Below, in pieces: positions 1 through 11,900 of a DNA stretch of 53,607 nucleotides. Position 1 is the stretch's first letter; each line of letters starts with the position of its first letter. Origin of the DNA: Acanthamoeba sp. SK_2022b (Eukaryota; Discosea; Longamoebia; Acanthamoebidae); contig JANDJZ010000324.1 of the NCBI GenBank assembly GCA_027943245.1, forward strand, positions 1 through 53,607, given 5' to 3'. A program made the translations under genes and the position numbers. The notes beneath the pieces are model-generated. The model was not told the origin of the DNA, searched no databases, and saw nothing but the letters and a program-made list of their open reading frames with translations.

Positions 1-1686
1 GCATGCGCTCCTGCTGGTAGATGACCTTGGGGTCGGGGAACGCGATCAGGCCCCCCTCGTGCTCCACGATGAACACCCCGTCAGCTCCTGCCGCGTTGTT
101 TGGACACCTTAGCCACACGCAAACGACACACGCACACGCACACGCGCGCGCGACAAGCGATCGTGCCTTCGTTGGGGCTCGAGACGGAGTGGAGGAAGTG
201 TTTGTGGGAGATGACGAACGGAGTGCGCAGAGTTCGAAGAAACGCGCGCCGCGCGAGCGGGTCGTGGGCCACCTGGTACACCGACACCACGGGCGACGGA
301 AACTTCATGTTCCACAGCCGCAGTCCTGCCCCCCGCGCCGTCGACCGTTCACGCGAAAAGATAATAAGAAACGTTGAGAACAACACCAACTGTGTATTGT
401 GTTGTGTTGTGTGTGTGTGTGCGTGTGTGCGTGTGTGACGCACCGTTATTCATGTCGACTGCATGGACTCCGTTCGGGTTGAGTGACGCCATCAGGGTGA
501 TGTCTGCGTAGGAGAGCGGAGGGAGTCAGGGCCTCACGTAATAGGCAACAAGCGAGAGGGAGGAGAGAGAGAGAGAGAGAAGAGAGATTGGAGAGGAGGC
601 CGCACTCGGATCCTCGAGCGCATCCGAGGTGAACTCGCTGACCGTCACGTTCCACCGCTCCTCGCCGCTCTTGTGATTGATCGCGCGCACGGTGTAGTCG
701 GTCCGCATGACGAACAGCTGCGCGTCGACCATGACAAGAATGATTGGAATGCCAGTCAGCCAGCGAGTAGCGTGGGAGGGGAGAGTGGGGTGGCGCACTT
801 GGTTCGCGCTCTTGTCGTCGTCGTCGCCGTCGGGGTCGGTGGGCACGAGCTGGGTGGAGAGGCCCTTGGTCGAGTGGACAGAGGCCAGGCTGCCCGTGTC
901 GAGCTCGAGCGTGAAGATCTGCGAGTCCTTGCTGCCCACGAACAGCGTGCCGTCGGCCGCCAGGAACGGCGAGTTGTTGACGATGTCCTTGATGGACGAC
1001 GGCAGCTTCTGCGAACGTTTGGGGGGGGGGGCACCACATCAACACACGTAAGACTCGACTCGAGCAAGTAGTGCCTCCCAATGAGAAAGAAAGAAAGAAG
1101 AGGAAGAAGTGGCTTGCCTTGAGCATGCCCGTGCTGGTGATGTAGGCGTAGAGCGAGCCGTCGCGCCCAGGGATGAGGAGAGGATCGTCGGAACGGGCGG
1201 CGCCGACCTTTGAGTGGTTTGAGCCACCGTTCAGTCAAATTCTTGTAGAGAGTAGCGAGAGGAGAGGAGAGGGGAGGCTGGCGTGCCTGTGAGGAACCAG
1301 AGAAGAGAGCACGACCCGAGTGGAAGGACCAGAGCTGCTCGCCGGTGCTGCCCTCCACGCCGTACACGCGCCCGTCCGCAGTTGCCACTACATACACTTG
1401 CCTGAAAAATAACGATAAAAATAATTAAATAATTAAATAATTAAATATATTTATTGGAGATTGAATGAAATAAATAATGAGTAGAGTACCTCTCCTCTCC
1501 CACCAGTGCATTGGTGGTCGAGATGAGATCGGAAGCAGTGAGGGCGAGTGGGCCAGCAGCATCCGTAGATCGACCAGATTCTTTGGCCGTGCCGAGCATG
1601 GCGGCCGAGGCAGGTGTGAAGAGCTGAAGCACGCTCGAGGACGCCACGCACAAAAGCAGGAGCATCGCCACCCCAATCTTGTTCAT
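1..1686 (-). CDS. IRE1: IRE1-like kinase/endoribonuclease, luminal domain (5' part only)
   Basis: Exons on the minus strand: 1686-1490, 1401-1287, 1207-1118, 1008-799, 717-606, 325-167 and 87-1, running off the left edge. The start at 1686 opens an N-terminal signal segment (MNKIGVAMLLLLCVASSS). It is followed by PQQ/beta-propeller blades typical of the IRE1 stress-sensing domain: DGRVYGVEGSTGEQLWSF, IPGRDGSLYAYITSTG, GTLFVGSKDSQIFTLELDTG and FVMRTDYTVRAINHKSGEERW. IRE1 spans the ER membrane, senses unfolded protein in the lumen and signals through a cytosolic kinase/RNase. That part, and the membrane helix, lie outside the window. Introns 2, 3 and 6 begin with GC rather than GT; every exon joins in frame with those choices. 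A PERK-type luminal domain is the main alternative, because the catalytic half is not visible. The gene is divergent from SPT3, 256 bp away. Confidence 0.8.
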
Positions 1687-1942
1687 CCATCTGCAGTCTG
1701 CCACGGCAGGATGTCCCCTCCCGCCGCCCTTCCGCTTCTTCATGCTATGCAAGCCTAACCTTGTGCCCAAGGAATCAACACGCGTGCTCCCGTTGATTGC
1801 TCCAGAGAAAGGTTGCGTTGCGGCAAACGCGAAGTGCGTCGACGTCAGCGCTTTCGTTTAATAATTTTTTATGATTTCCTTAAGCGCAACCAAATTGGAA
1901 AGAAGAAAATAGAAGAGAAAAACGAATCTAACGGCGAACACG

Positions 1943-2722
1943 ATGAGGAAGAGAAGCAGTGGCGCGATCGACACTGCCCAGCAGCAAGGTCCGCCGACGG
2001 GCACACAAGTACCGCCAGCAGCGCAAGCTGAGCAGGCAAGTGGTCAGGTGTTGAGCGCCACAGACTCGGAAAGCACCACAGGGTATGTTGAGCCCCCCCC
2101 CAACCGCTACTACGCCATTTTATTATGTGCTCTTTTGGTTTGCGTTTTAGTTTCAATTTAATTGAATATATTTTATTTGTTTTATTTTTTTACATTACAC
2201 CACAGGCGAGCCCCGCCCGCGAAGCGCAGCCGGAAGGAGGTGTCGTATGTAGCAGAGGTTACCGACATGATGTACGTCTTTGGCGACGCCCACATTCGCA
2301 ACGGCACCGGCGAAGCCGCCACTCTGATGGAGAGCATCGTGCGCGACTACATTCTCAACCTGGTGCGCATCTCCTCTACCTTTCCCCTTGGCCCTCTCTT
2401 TCCATCACTCGAGGCACCTCCTGACCTCTCTCTCTCTCTCCTCTCTCTCTCTCCCCCTCTCTGGCTGGCCGCTGTGTGCTGTGTCCGATCGGCCACCAGA
2501 TCAACGAGGCGGCGACCCTCGTGTTCAGGAGCGGCGGGAGCCGCATCACGGCGGAGCACATCGGGTTCCAGGTCCGACACGACGCGACCAAGCTCAACAA
2601 CCTCAAGGAGTTCCTCAAGTGGAAGGAGATCCGCAAGAACTACGCGCCCGACGAGGGCAGCGGCACCTCCAAGGCCGCCGTCACCAAAATCAAAGGCACG
2701 AGCGCGCGCGACTTGTGCTTTG

Positions 2723-2789
<67 letters not shown>

Positions 2790-3792
2790 GCCTTGGCGTT
2801 GCAAACGAGACGTGGCTCACCGTGCGATGGAATGTGTCGACAGTCGACCCGAAGAAGGGCAGCAAGGCGCCGACGCACTGGAGCTGGGAGATCATGCACG
2901 ACCTGGTCGTCTCGAGCGATCCCCTCGGCGGGGAAGAGGTCAGCGCTCCCGCTCTCCCAGGGAATATGAGCGTGTGCGTGTGTGCGTGTGCGAGAGTCTG
3001 ACGCCAGCGCTCAGGAGGACACTGACCTGCTGGACGACGACCTCCTCACCAAGCCCGAGTTCGATTCCAAGAACAGGGAGCGCTTGCGGGTAACCAGCCC
3101 GCTCTGCTGTGTCGCGTTGCTCCCCCCCACGCGCGCCCACACAACCAATGGTGGGTTGGTGGGCTGACGAGCGCTGGTCGTGGGTGGGGTGGGGGTGGGG
3201 GGTGGCAGCAAGCGGACGAGATGACAAAGAACATGTCCAAGGAGGAGTACATGAAGTACACCGAGGCACGCAAGGCCAGCTTCACCTACAAGAAGGCCAA
3301 GAAGTTCAGGGACTGGCTGGGGCCGAGTATCTCCGCCCTCAAGCTGAACGACGACGTGATCGAGGTGCTGGGCTACCTGGCGTGGGAGATGGTCGGTTCG
3401 ATCACCCAGCTGGGCCTCAGCATCAAGGCACGCGCACCCCCCCCCCCCGGCACTACGTGGGCCCGTGTTCGAGTAGAGGAGGTGTCTAACCGTGGCTCCC
3501 TCCCCTCGTGTAGAAAGAGGCGGAGACGAACAAGACGGGCTACGGGAGCTGGCGACACAGGGGCGGCTCGATCCTGTCGCTCAGGCTCACGCCCTACCAG
3601 AAGGTAGCCGTGTCCACCCCGTGTAGCGCACGTAAAGCAGCATGCCCTGACGAATTGACTTGTGGGCAGGACAACGAGAAGACGCCGCTGCAGCCGCTGC
3701 ACATCAGGGAGGCCGTGCGGCGGACGCAGGACCTGCGCTACTCGGCTGTGGGCTTCACCGCCTCGCACCTGCGCAAGGAGCGCTTCGTGTGA
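1943..3792 (+). CDS. SPT3: SPT3, SAGA-complex histone-fold subunit
   Basis: Eight exons: 1943-2082, 2206-2362, 2500-2695, 2844-2938, 3015-3089, 3209-3427, 3514-3603 and 3670-3792, giving 364 residues. The TFIID-18/SPT3 histone fold is at about residues 60-130 (EVTDMMYVFGDAHIRNG, then HIGFQVRHDATKLNNLKEFL and LKWKEIRKNY). The C-terminal SUPT3H block follows (EYMKYTEARKASFTYKKAKK, FRDWLG, PLHIREAVRR). SPT3 works in the SAGA coactivator, where it helps deliver TBP to promoters. The first 45 residues are Gln/Ala-rich. Introns 3 and 6 are GC-AG (AAG|GCACG); intron 3 carries a long GT repeat. A further short exon could follow at 3851 if GTGAGC at 3789 is used as a donor (see findings). The identification is firm; TAF13 is excluded by the second conserved block. 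Confidence 0.92.
2724..2788. repeat. (GT)n microsatellite in SPT3 intron 3
   Basis: Uninterrupted GT dinucleotides of about 65 bp inside intron 2696-2843. They start about 28 bp after the GC donor. Confidence 0.97.
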
Positions 3793-4341
3793 GCTCCCCC
3801 TTGCCGAGGGAGGAGGCAAAAATAATAAAAAAACAAAAATGTTTGTGTAGAGGGGCTGGAGGCAAGTGGATGAACGTTGCCAAGCTCTTCCCCGTGAAGA
3901 GGTTAGTCCCTGCACCAGTCGACGTCTTGTTTCACTGCATAAAACCAAGGGTAATCTTGGTGTTATGTGGGCTTTGAGACGATGGACCTGTTAAGAAGAG
4001 GTTGCCTGTGCCAAGTCCCTACGTAGTTGTAGGGAGGTTCAAAAAGTTGTAGGGGGGTGGTGATTGCGTCGTGGGGAAGATTGGCGCTCGCGGTCGAAGT
4101 ATCCCACTGACCTGCGCACCACACGCCCCACCCTTGCGCATGGGCTGCGTCACTATCAAAGGCCTGGGGCCAAGCCCAGGCCCGATTATGGGACGGGCCA
4201 GGAATGTGTCCAGAAGGAGGTAATGTCTCAACGCTCTCCTTGCTTGAAGCCGAAAAACGAATACAACAGTTTAACTACAGGTGGGAGAGGTGGTAGGGAG
4301 AGAATGGGAGAGGTGAAGGAGAAGAGGTTGCAACGGCCCGA
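3793..4341. other. Convergent intergenic region, SPT3 to clathrin
   Basis: About 550 bp lie between the SPT3 stop and the clathrin stop. A GC-rich stretch at 3851-3901 could be an alternative last exon of SPT3. Otherwise I see no conserved protein, tRNA or repeat. In particular, nothing in it continues the clathrin heavy chain. Confidence 0.6.
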
Positions 4342-6536
4342 CTAGCAGGCCTGCTTGCGTTGGCTCATTCTGCCACGCAGGTAGGCGCCGCGTTCGTACA
4401 GACCCACCTTGTCGCACAGCATCGAGATGTAGCCAAAGTCGAAGAAGGTCAACGCGTTGGTCGCCAGAATGCGGTCTGTATGCGTGTGTTGTGTGTGAGA
4501 AGCGAGAAGCCCATCAACACCATTTTACTCTCTTTAATAATTGTCAAAAATAAATAAAATAAATAAAATAAAAAGCACACGCACTACACACATTAGTTGG
4601 GCGGGTTAGTACCTGCAATGGGCACTTGGCCGGTGGAGAGCAGCATCTCCAGGAACCGCGTCTGCGCATGGCTTTGCTCTGCACACACAAAGAGAGAGAG
4701 AGAGAGAGAGAGGAGAGAGCATTCGGGCGTTCGTGAGGTTGTGGCCTGGGCTGAGGCGAGCGCGGTGTTGGGGGGGAAGGCCAGGTCGCCGTACCGGGCT
4801 TGTTGTGCTTGAGCGCCATCTGGAACACGTTGGTCAGGTCGGGCAAGCGCTGCGCCTGAACGAACAGCTCGATGACCTGTGTGGGCGATGGATCGCACGT
4901 GAGAGAGGGAAACAGTCAGCGCCCATCGCTCATCGAGTGTCGCGTGAGGGGAGGGGAGGGGGTTGCACCTTTTCGACGGGGAGGAGCGGTGGCGTCCTCT
5001 CGAGCACGCCGATGGCCAGCGAGACGGCCTGCGGCGGGTTGGTCTGGAGGAAGCCGGCGATGAGGGCGCCGCAGTCGACCTGCGTGTAGCCCGTGGCGTC
5101 GCAGTAGGGCACGATCCGGTGGGACTCGCCCATGTCGACGAACGCGCGGATGGCCTTGTCGTGCGCGCCCACGCGCTGGTAGACGGTCGACGCCACGCGC
5201 GGGTCCAGGCCGACCAGCAGGTCGCCCAGCTCCTCGCTGCAGTCCAGCTTGTCCTCCTGCATCCACGTCGTGAGCAGGTCGCCCCTGTTCTGCTTCAACA
5301 CTGCGCGCCATAGGTGGGTGAGCTTTTTTTTATTTGTAAAAAATAAATAAATATTTAAAATAAATAATTTCAATACATTTAATATTTAAAAACATGACAA
5401 AAATAAATAAATAAAGAGAAAGCTCATCTGTACCGGCACGGGCGAGTTCGAGTGTCTCGTATCGGTTGAGCTTGCCCTTGGTCAGCGCAAGGTTGAAGTA
5501 CTGCATGGCGGGCGTCGTCTGACCCGGCGTGAACGGGGCGTTGAGGAACTTCTGGAGGTTTTCAGGCGTGCGCAGGTCCTCGTTGGGATACTCTACACGA
5601 CGCACACACGCACACGCACACATGCAAGAGGCAAAGCAGCCATCGTTGAGTCGACGAACCGGAGCGAGCCGCAAGAGAGACAGTGGGCGACGTACGGAAG
5701 ATGAGCGTGGCGGCGTCGGTGTACTGGCCCTGGCGGATGAGTTGGTCCAGCTGGCGCGGGAGATGGGTCAGCGCCCACCCGTTCCTCGCGGCAAACCGAG
5801 ACGCCTGCCACACACAACAGACAAATGATTAATAAAAATGAATTTTATAAAATATTTTAAATCATTAGAAATGTTGAGAAAATAGCGCGTACGAGGCGCG
5901 GCTTGTCGAGCTTCAGAGCAATGTAGGACACGATGGCGTCTTCGTTGAGCCTGACCGACAGCACCTGCCCCGACTTGTTCAGGCCCACGATGCCGCCTGA
6001 CAACAAAGATTAATGAATAAATGAATTAATGAATAAATAAAATAAAATAAAATAAAATAAATAAATGGCTGACGTCAGCACCAGCCACGGACACCCACAA
6101 GAGCCCGAGGGAAAGGGGGGGAGGGGGAGGCGGGCAAATCGAACCGTGGGAGGCGGGGACGGTGGTGAACACGGTGTCGGCAGAAATGCGGTTCATGTAG
6201 ATGAGCTCGGCCGAGTGAATATCGAAGATGTGGAGGTAGCCGTACTTGGTGATGATGTACGCCACCTGACGTGACCGCACACCGCGGTCGGATCATCAGC
6301 ACGCACGTCCTCGCAACCGGCTAGTTGGCGGGCGGGCGGGCGGGTGGGTGTACCTTGTGCTTGTCGCTCACCTGCATGGCGACGGGGAAATCGGCGGCCG
6401 CCTCGGGCGGGAAATAGATGGGCGTGCTCTTCCTCTTGAAGGGCTTCTCCGTCGCCGTGTCCTTGGGCGGCGACAACTCGTACACGTGGAACTGAACACG
6501 CCAGCGAGACCATGCGTGAGACTCACTGGGCCAGTG

Positions 6537-6601
<65 letters not shown>

Positions 6602-7789
6602 CCAACCTTGGATTCGGAGGGCGTGCGGGTGGCGTAGCAGAAGAGGCGCCGCGAGTTGTTCTTGCCCCAGCGTACGAACGAGCAGGCGTGGCCGTCGAGG
6701 GTCTGGGTGGTGTTCTTGTCGGAGGAGAAGAGCTGCATGCGGCCCGCGATCCGGTCGCCCTCCTTGGCGATGCCCACCAGGCAGCCCACGGGCATGGTGC
6801 GGCTCGGGTTGGACGGGTCCGGCACGCTCGTGGTGCGGTAGTTGATCATCTGCATTCCTTTCATTCCTACGTGCCTGTCAAAGAACTTGTAGGGCTGCGG
6901 GGCAGCCGCGGCTGCACACGACACGACATCAAGCGATGGCAAGTGAGTGAGGATGCGTGGAGAGAGCTGGGCTGGGCTGGCTGAGCTGAGTGGCATACCT
7001 CCGTTCTTGTGTACGGCGGGCCAGTGGAAGACGGCGCTCTTGGTGACAAAGGCGATCATGGTGGTGGAGACCCAGCGCCAGTAGACCACAGTCTCGGGGC
7101 TCTCGCACTGGGCCACTCTCGCCTTCTTGTCCATGTCGTAGATCTCGATCTTCTTGTTGGCTGGGGAGAGCAACGGACACATGCAGCAGCAGCAGCAAGC
7201 CGAGAGTCAGCTGAACGCGAGGCGACCAGCTTGCGCAGGCAAAGGTCCTTGAGCGTGCGATGTGTGTACCGAGGAGGGCCAGCAGCGAGAGCTTGGGGTT
7301 GATGATGGCCGAGTCGGCTCCGCTCGGGAAGCGGCCGCGCAACGACGCGGTGGGCACGTCGATGATGGCTATGCTGCCGGTGCTTCGCCCTGGAATCGGT
7401 GGCTGTGGCGGGGCAGCAAAGTGAGTGGCAAATCGAGCGCGTAGAGGTCAAATGGATGGTGTGAATTGGACTTGTGATTTCCTTTATTTTAAATTATATT
7501 TATTTTTAAAGAATAAAATATAAAGGGGGGCAGTGTGGCATACCTGCTCCTGAACGCAGATTCGTTTGTCTGATTCCATGCTAATGGCCGTGAAAGAAAT
7601 GGAATCGCCGCTAATGCCAAGCGAGGGCAACTGTCGAATAAAGTTAATTTTAAAATTAGTTACCGATTCAAGATAATGGCCGTTACGCAGAGAGACAGAG
7701 AGAGAGAGAGAGCATACAAAGGCCAGTTCCTCGAAGATGATGGGCCTCTCTTCTTCAACTGCATTTTCAAGCATCGCTTCTGCGTTCAT
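4342..7789 (-). CDS. Clathrin heavy chain, short form (N-terminal propeller and proximal leg only)
   Basis: Fourteen minus-strand exons: 7789-7718, 7630-7544, 7402-7270, 7160-6999, 6911-6607, 6491-6354, 6265-6145, 5996-5893, 5804-5696, 5592-5434, 5300-4969, 4876-4795, 4678-4613 and 4475-4342, giving 667 residues. The N-terminal domain follows animal clathrin closely in order: [33 protein letters not shown] blade (here [10 protein letters not shown]), [76 protein letters not shown] and [16 protein letters not shown]. Then come leg segments [34 protein letters not shown] and [18 protein letters not shown]. Full-length clathrin heavy chain is about 1,675 residues; this one stops with [11 protein letters not shown] just inside the leg. 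The trimerisation and light-chain regions are absent and not found downstream. It may be a cargo/adaptor-binding short form or a partial duplicate. Confidence 0.88.
6538..6599. repeat. (GT)n microsatellite in clathrin intron 5
   Basis: About 62 bp of GT (AC on the transcribed sense strand), inside intron 6492-6606 and close to its donor end. Confidence 0.96.
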
Positions 7790-8984
7790 TTTTGTTCTTT
7801 TTTTCTATTTTTTTGATTCGAAAAAACGTGGCTTGGTGTTTTGTTGCGAGCTTGTTGCTGTAGTTTTGCGGTACTCTTCGATCTTTATTCTCGCCCCTTC
7901 CCGCCCGGTTGATCTGCTTGCTCTGCTTTTGTGCGCTGTGTTGTTCTGGCTTTCTCCTCCTTGGTCGCCCTTGCCCCGCTACACGCCGCTGCGACGGTCA
8001 TTTTTCACCGCCTCTTGCATTTTCGCATTCGGCGGAATTTCCGTTATTCCCCGCATTGCTCAACCCACGCCCTCAGGCTTCGAGTCCTGTCGGAGCCTCA
8101 GTGGCGTGGGCAGTTCTTGAAGAAAAGGTTGACGTCGGTGAGGGAAGCCAGCCGGGGGAGGATGGCAGAGTCAATATATGGGCACACACACGGCTGGTCT
8201 CATTGTCTGCCAACGAACTAGAGCGGCATTGCTGGTGATAACGCCGAGGCGAAGACCCACCCCACGAGCCCCCGGATATTGTCAACTTTCGGAACGTTCT
8301 TGGTTCCTGAGCCGATGGGGTGGCGTTCTGAACCATCTGGATTCTCCTGCTGACTCAGCTGCCTCTGCGGGCGTGTACTAATGGCAGGAGTCAGTATGGC
8401 GGGAAGAGGGCCCAAGTCCCAGGAGAGATCAGGCCTCATGGCATGGCTAGCACGGTAGTGGAGCTTTAGGGTCGGAGCATGTGCCAATGAGTGGCGACCG
8501 CAGAACTGTTGCATGGCCGCACACCCGGTTGGTCGATTATGAGCTCGGGCCATTAACTTGGGTATCAACGGCGAGTGTTAGCCGCGTGGTGACATTGCTT
8601 GATGGTGTACATAGATGTTGATTCTGCGTTCAAGTGCCCACCAGCCAATCAGATATTGGACATGAGGCTGTTGCCGCACATCTACGTCCAGGGAGGTGAC
8701 GACTAAATTTCGTTCAGAAAAACTTGGACGAACCGAAGCGGGCATATAAAATGGACATGTTGGGGTCCTTTATCCTCATCATCCTTCTCTCTCTCAAGCA
8801 CCACCCGTCACAACCAACAGCTCCATTCCCACAAGCACCAACACAAGCTCGCCCTCACTGAGCAAGTGCGTGCACAGAGAGTGTCTGTCTGAGGAAGAGA
8901 GACTCCCCCTACATAACACACAAGTTTAACCCGACCCCCGGTACCAATCCATCACTGACCTCCCGACTCATCAACCAACCAACG
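7790..8984. other. Divergent intergenic region between clathrin short form and Jonah copy 1
   Basis: About 1.2 kb with no protein-coding signal that I can support. The right part holds a TATA box (8745-8751), and from about 8818 a leader that is shared with Jonah copy 2. No tRNA fold was found. Confidence 0.6.
8745..8751 (+). promoter_or_regulatory. TATA box of Jonah copy 1
   Basis: TATAAAA lies 240 bp before the start codon at 8985. The inverted copy has the same motif at 27004-27010, 213 bp before its start. The flank around it is otherwise only partly conserved, which supports function. Confidence 0.65.
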
Positions 8985-11900
8985 ATGAAAGCACAAACGG
9001 CATTGTGCGTGGTCGCTCTCGTGAGCCTCTGCTGCTGTGCCTCGTGGGCCTCGGCCCAGTCGTGTCCGGCCTCGTTCTTCGGCTCCACGGCTTCGGCCTA
9101 CAACGTGTTCCTTCTCGGAGGAGGTAGCTCCAACTACACGTTCGATCTCATTAACGGCGACACGGAGGGTCGCGTGGCCGTCAACGGCAACTTCCGCGCG
9201 GTCAACTTTGGCGTGGGCACGCGTCTGGGCTCGTGCAACGCGTCGACCCCGACCCTCGTCATCGGCGGAGCCGACTCGTCGGTGTCCTTCTCCGGCGGCC
9301 TCCAGTGCGGTTCGCTCTTCACCGAGCAGTCGGCCAACATCATCTCGCTGCCGGGCTTCGCCAACGGTGAGCTCGTCCAGGGCAGCGTTGCCTCCAACAC
9401 TGGTATTGACACTCCCCACATTCACAGACTGTCCCTCTCTAACAGCCGACTGCCTTATGTTCGAATCAACTCACCAACCCATGCTCGCGCCTGTGACCAT
9501 CAAACAGGAATCGACTTCTCGGCCGCGCAGACTGAGCTCGAAGAGGCAGCCTCGTCCCTGTGCTCGGCTGGCGGAGTGGCCGCTGACGTGTCCAACGGCG
9601 CCATCACCCTCACCGGCACCAGCGACGCCTCGCAGGCCTTCACCATCGACGTGGCCGACATCAACGCGGCCTCGTCGCTCACGCTCAACGTGGCCAACGC
9701 TTCGGCCGTCGACCAGGTGGTCATCAACATCGTGGGCTCGAGCGCCATCGACATGGGCGGCTTCCAGACCTTCCTCAACGGCGTGAGCTCCGGCCTCGTG
9801 ACCTTCGTCGTGTGCGAGGCGCCCACGGTGTCGATCAAGAACTTTGGCCTCTACGGCAACCTGCTGGCGCCCTCGTCGGCCATCGCCATCGAGAACGCTC
9901 AGCTGCTGGGCAACGTGGTGGCCCAGTCGCTGACGAGCACCGGCAGCGGCGAGGTGCACGTGCCCGTGTGCCCGACGACGAGCCCCTCTCCTTCGCCGTC
10001 GGCCTCTCCGTCGGCATCGGCCTCGCCTGCGGCTCCTTCGCCCTCGGCATCGGCATCGGCGTCGCCCTCTTCGTCTGCTTCGCCTTCGCCGTCGGCCTCG
10101 GCCTCAGCTGCTCCTTCATCATCGGCCTCGCCCTCGGCATCGGCATCGCCCTCTTCGTCTGCGTCGCCGTCTGCTTCGGCGTCTGCTGCTCCTTCGGCGT
10201 CGGCTTCTCCCTCGTCGTCTGCGTCGCCGTCAGCTTCGGCTTCGGCATCTGCTGCTCCTTCGTCGTCAGCTTCACCCTCAGCCTCGGCCTCAGCCTCTGC
10301 GTCGCCTTCGTCATCGGCTGCGCCCTCTGCCTCAGCGTCTGCTTCGCCTGCCGCTTCGGCTTCGGCGTCGCCTTCGTCGTCTCCCTCGGCCTCGCCCTCG
10401 AGCACGCCTTCGTCGTCGCCCTCGGCCTCACCTTCGAGCTCCCCGTCGGCCTCGCCTTCGAGCTCGCCTTCGTCGTCGCCCTCGGCCTCGCCTTCGAGCT
10501 CCCCGTCGGCTTCGCCATCGGCGCCGGCCTCGCCCTCTCCCTCCACCATCGTGAGCACTCCGCAGCCTTCTCCGAGCGCGTCGCCCTCTGCCTCGCCCTC
10601 GCCCTCGCCTTCGCCTTCGGCCACTCCTCTGTGCCCGGCTCCTCTGTTCGGCGCCAACGTGTCGGCCTTCAACGTGTTCCTCCTTGGCGGGGGCTCCGCC
10701 AACAGCAGCGACTTCACGCTGGACCTCATCAACGGCGACATCGAGGGTCGCGTGGCGACGGCCACCGGCGGCTTCCGCGCCATCAGCTTCGGCCTCGCCA
10801 CTCGCCTCACCGAGTGCAACTCGTCCGACGCCAACGTCATCGTCGGCGGAGCCAACTCGACCATCAACATTCAGGGCGGCCTCCAGTGCGGTTCGCTCTT
10901 CGCCGAGAACTCGGCCGAGCTCATCTCGCTGCCGGGCTTCGCCAACGGGCGGCCCCTCCTGGGCAGCGTGCAGAACCTCACTGGTGTCAACTTCACGGCC
11001 GAGGCCGAGCAGCTCAACGCGACGGCCAACGCGCTGTGCGCTGCGGGCGGCGTGGCAGCGACGGTGTCGCCGTGGAGGGAGATCTCGTTCACGAGCACGA
11101 GCACCAACGCCTCGCAGGCCTTCACCGTCAACGCCTCCGACATCAACGTGGCTTCGTCGGCCACCTTCAGCTTCCCGGACGCCTCGGCCGTGGAGAGCGT
11201 CGTGGTGACCATCCTCGGCAACGAGAGCGTCACCTTCAGCAACTTCGCCATCAACAACGGCGGCGTGCCGGGAGCCTACATCACGTTCGTGGTGTGCTCG
11301 TCGGCCCAAGTGAGCGTGCGCGCCTTCGGGCTCGAGGCCAACCTGCTGGCCTTGAACTCGTCGCTCACGCTCGAGAACGGCCAGATCGTGGGCAACGTCG
11401 TGGCGCAGAGCCTGAGCGGCAGCGGCGGCGGCGAGGTGCACATCCCGGTGTGCCCGACGCCCGTGCCTTCTCCGTCGGCCTCTCCGTCGGCCTCTCCGTC
11501 GGCCTCTCCGTCGGCCTCTCCGGCGGCTTCGGCTTCGGCGAGCCCGTCGACGAGCCCTTCGGCGTCTCCGTCGAGCTCTCCCTCTCCGTCCAACTCGCCC
11601 TCGCCTTCGGCGTCATCGTCTCCTTCGTCGTCGCCCTCATCGTCGCCTTCGTCGAGCCCTTCGGCGGCGGCGTCGCCGTCTCCGTCGACCATTGTGTCGA
11701 CTCCTCAGCCGTCGTCGTCGCCTTCCGCTTCGCCCTCGTCTTCGGCTTCCCCGTCGGCATCCGCTTCGGCCTCTCCGTCGGCTTCGCCCTCGCCGTCTGC
11801 TTCTCCCTCCGCATCGGCGTCCCCTTCGCCATCCTCGTCAGCCTCGGCTTCCCCGTCGGCGTCGCCGTCGGCCTCGGCCTCATCTTCTCCATCTGCGTCG

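Noticed and set aside
4019..4341. Possible continuation of clathrin heavy chain beyond the stop at 4342
   Set aside because: No minus-strand frame in this interval resembles the next clathrin leg segment, and the sequence contains frequent stops.
8042..8112. A tRNA-like stretch (CTTCGAGTCC with GC-rich flanks)
   Set aside because: No acceptor stem, anticodon arm or D-arm can be paired around it.
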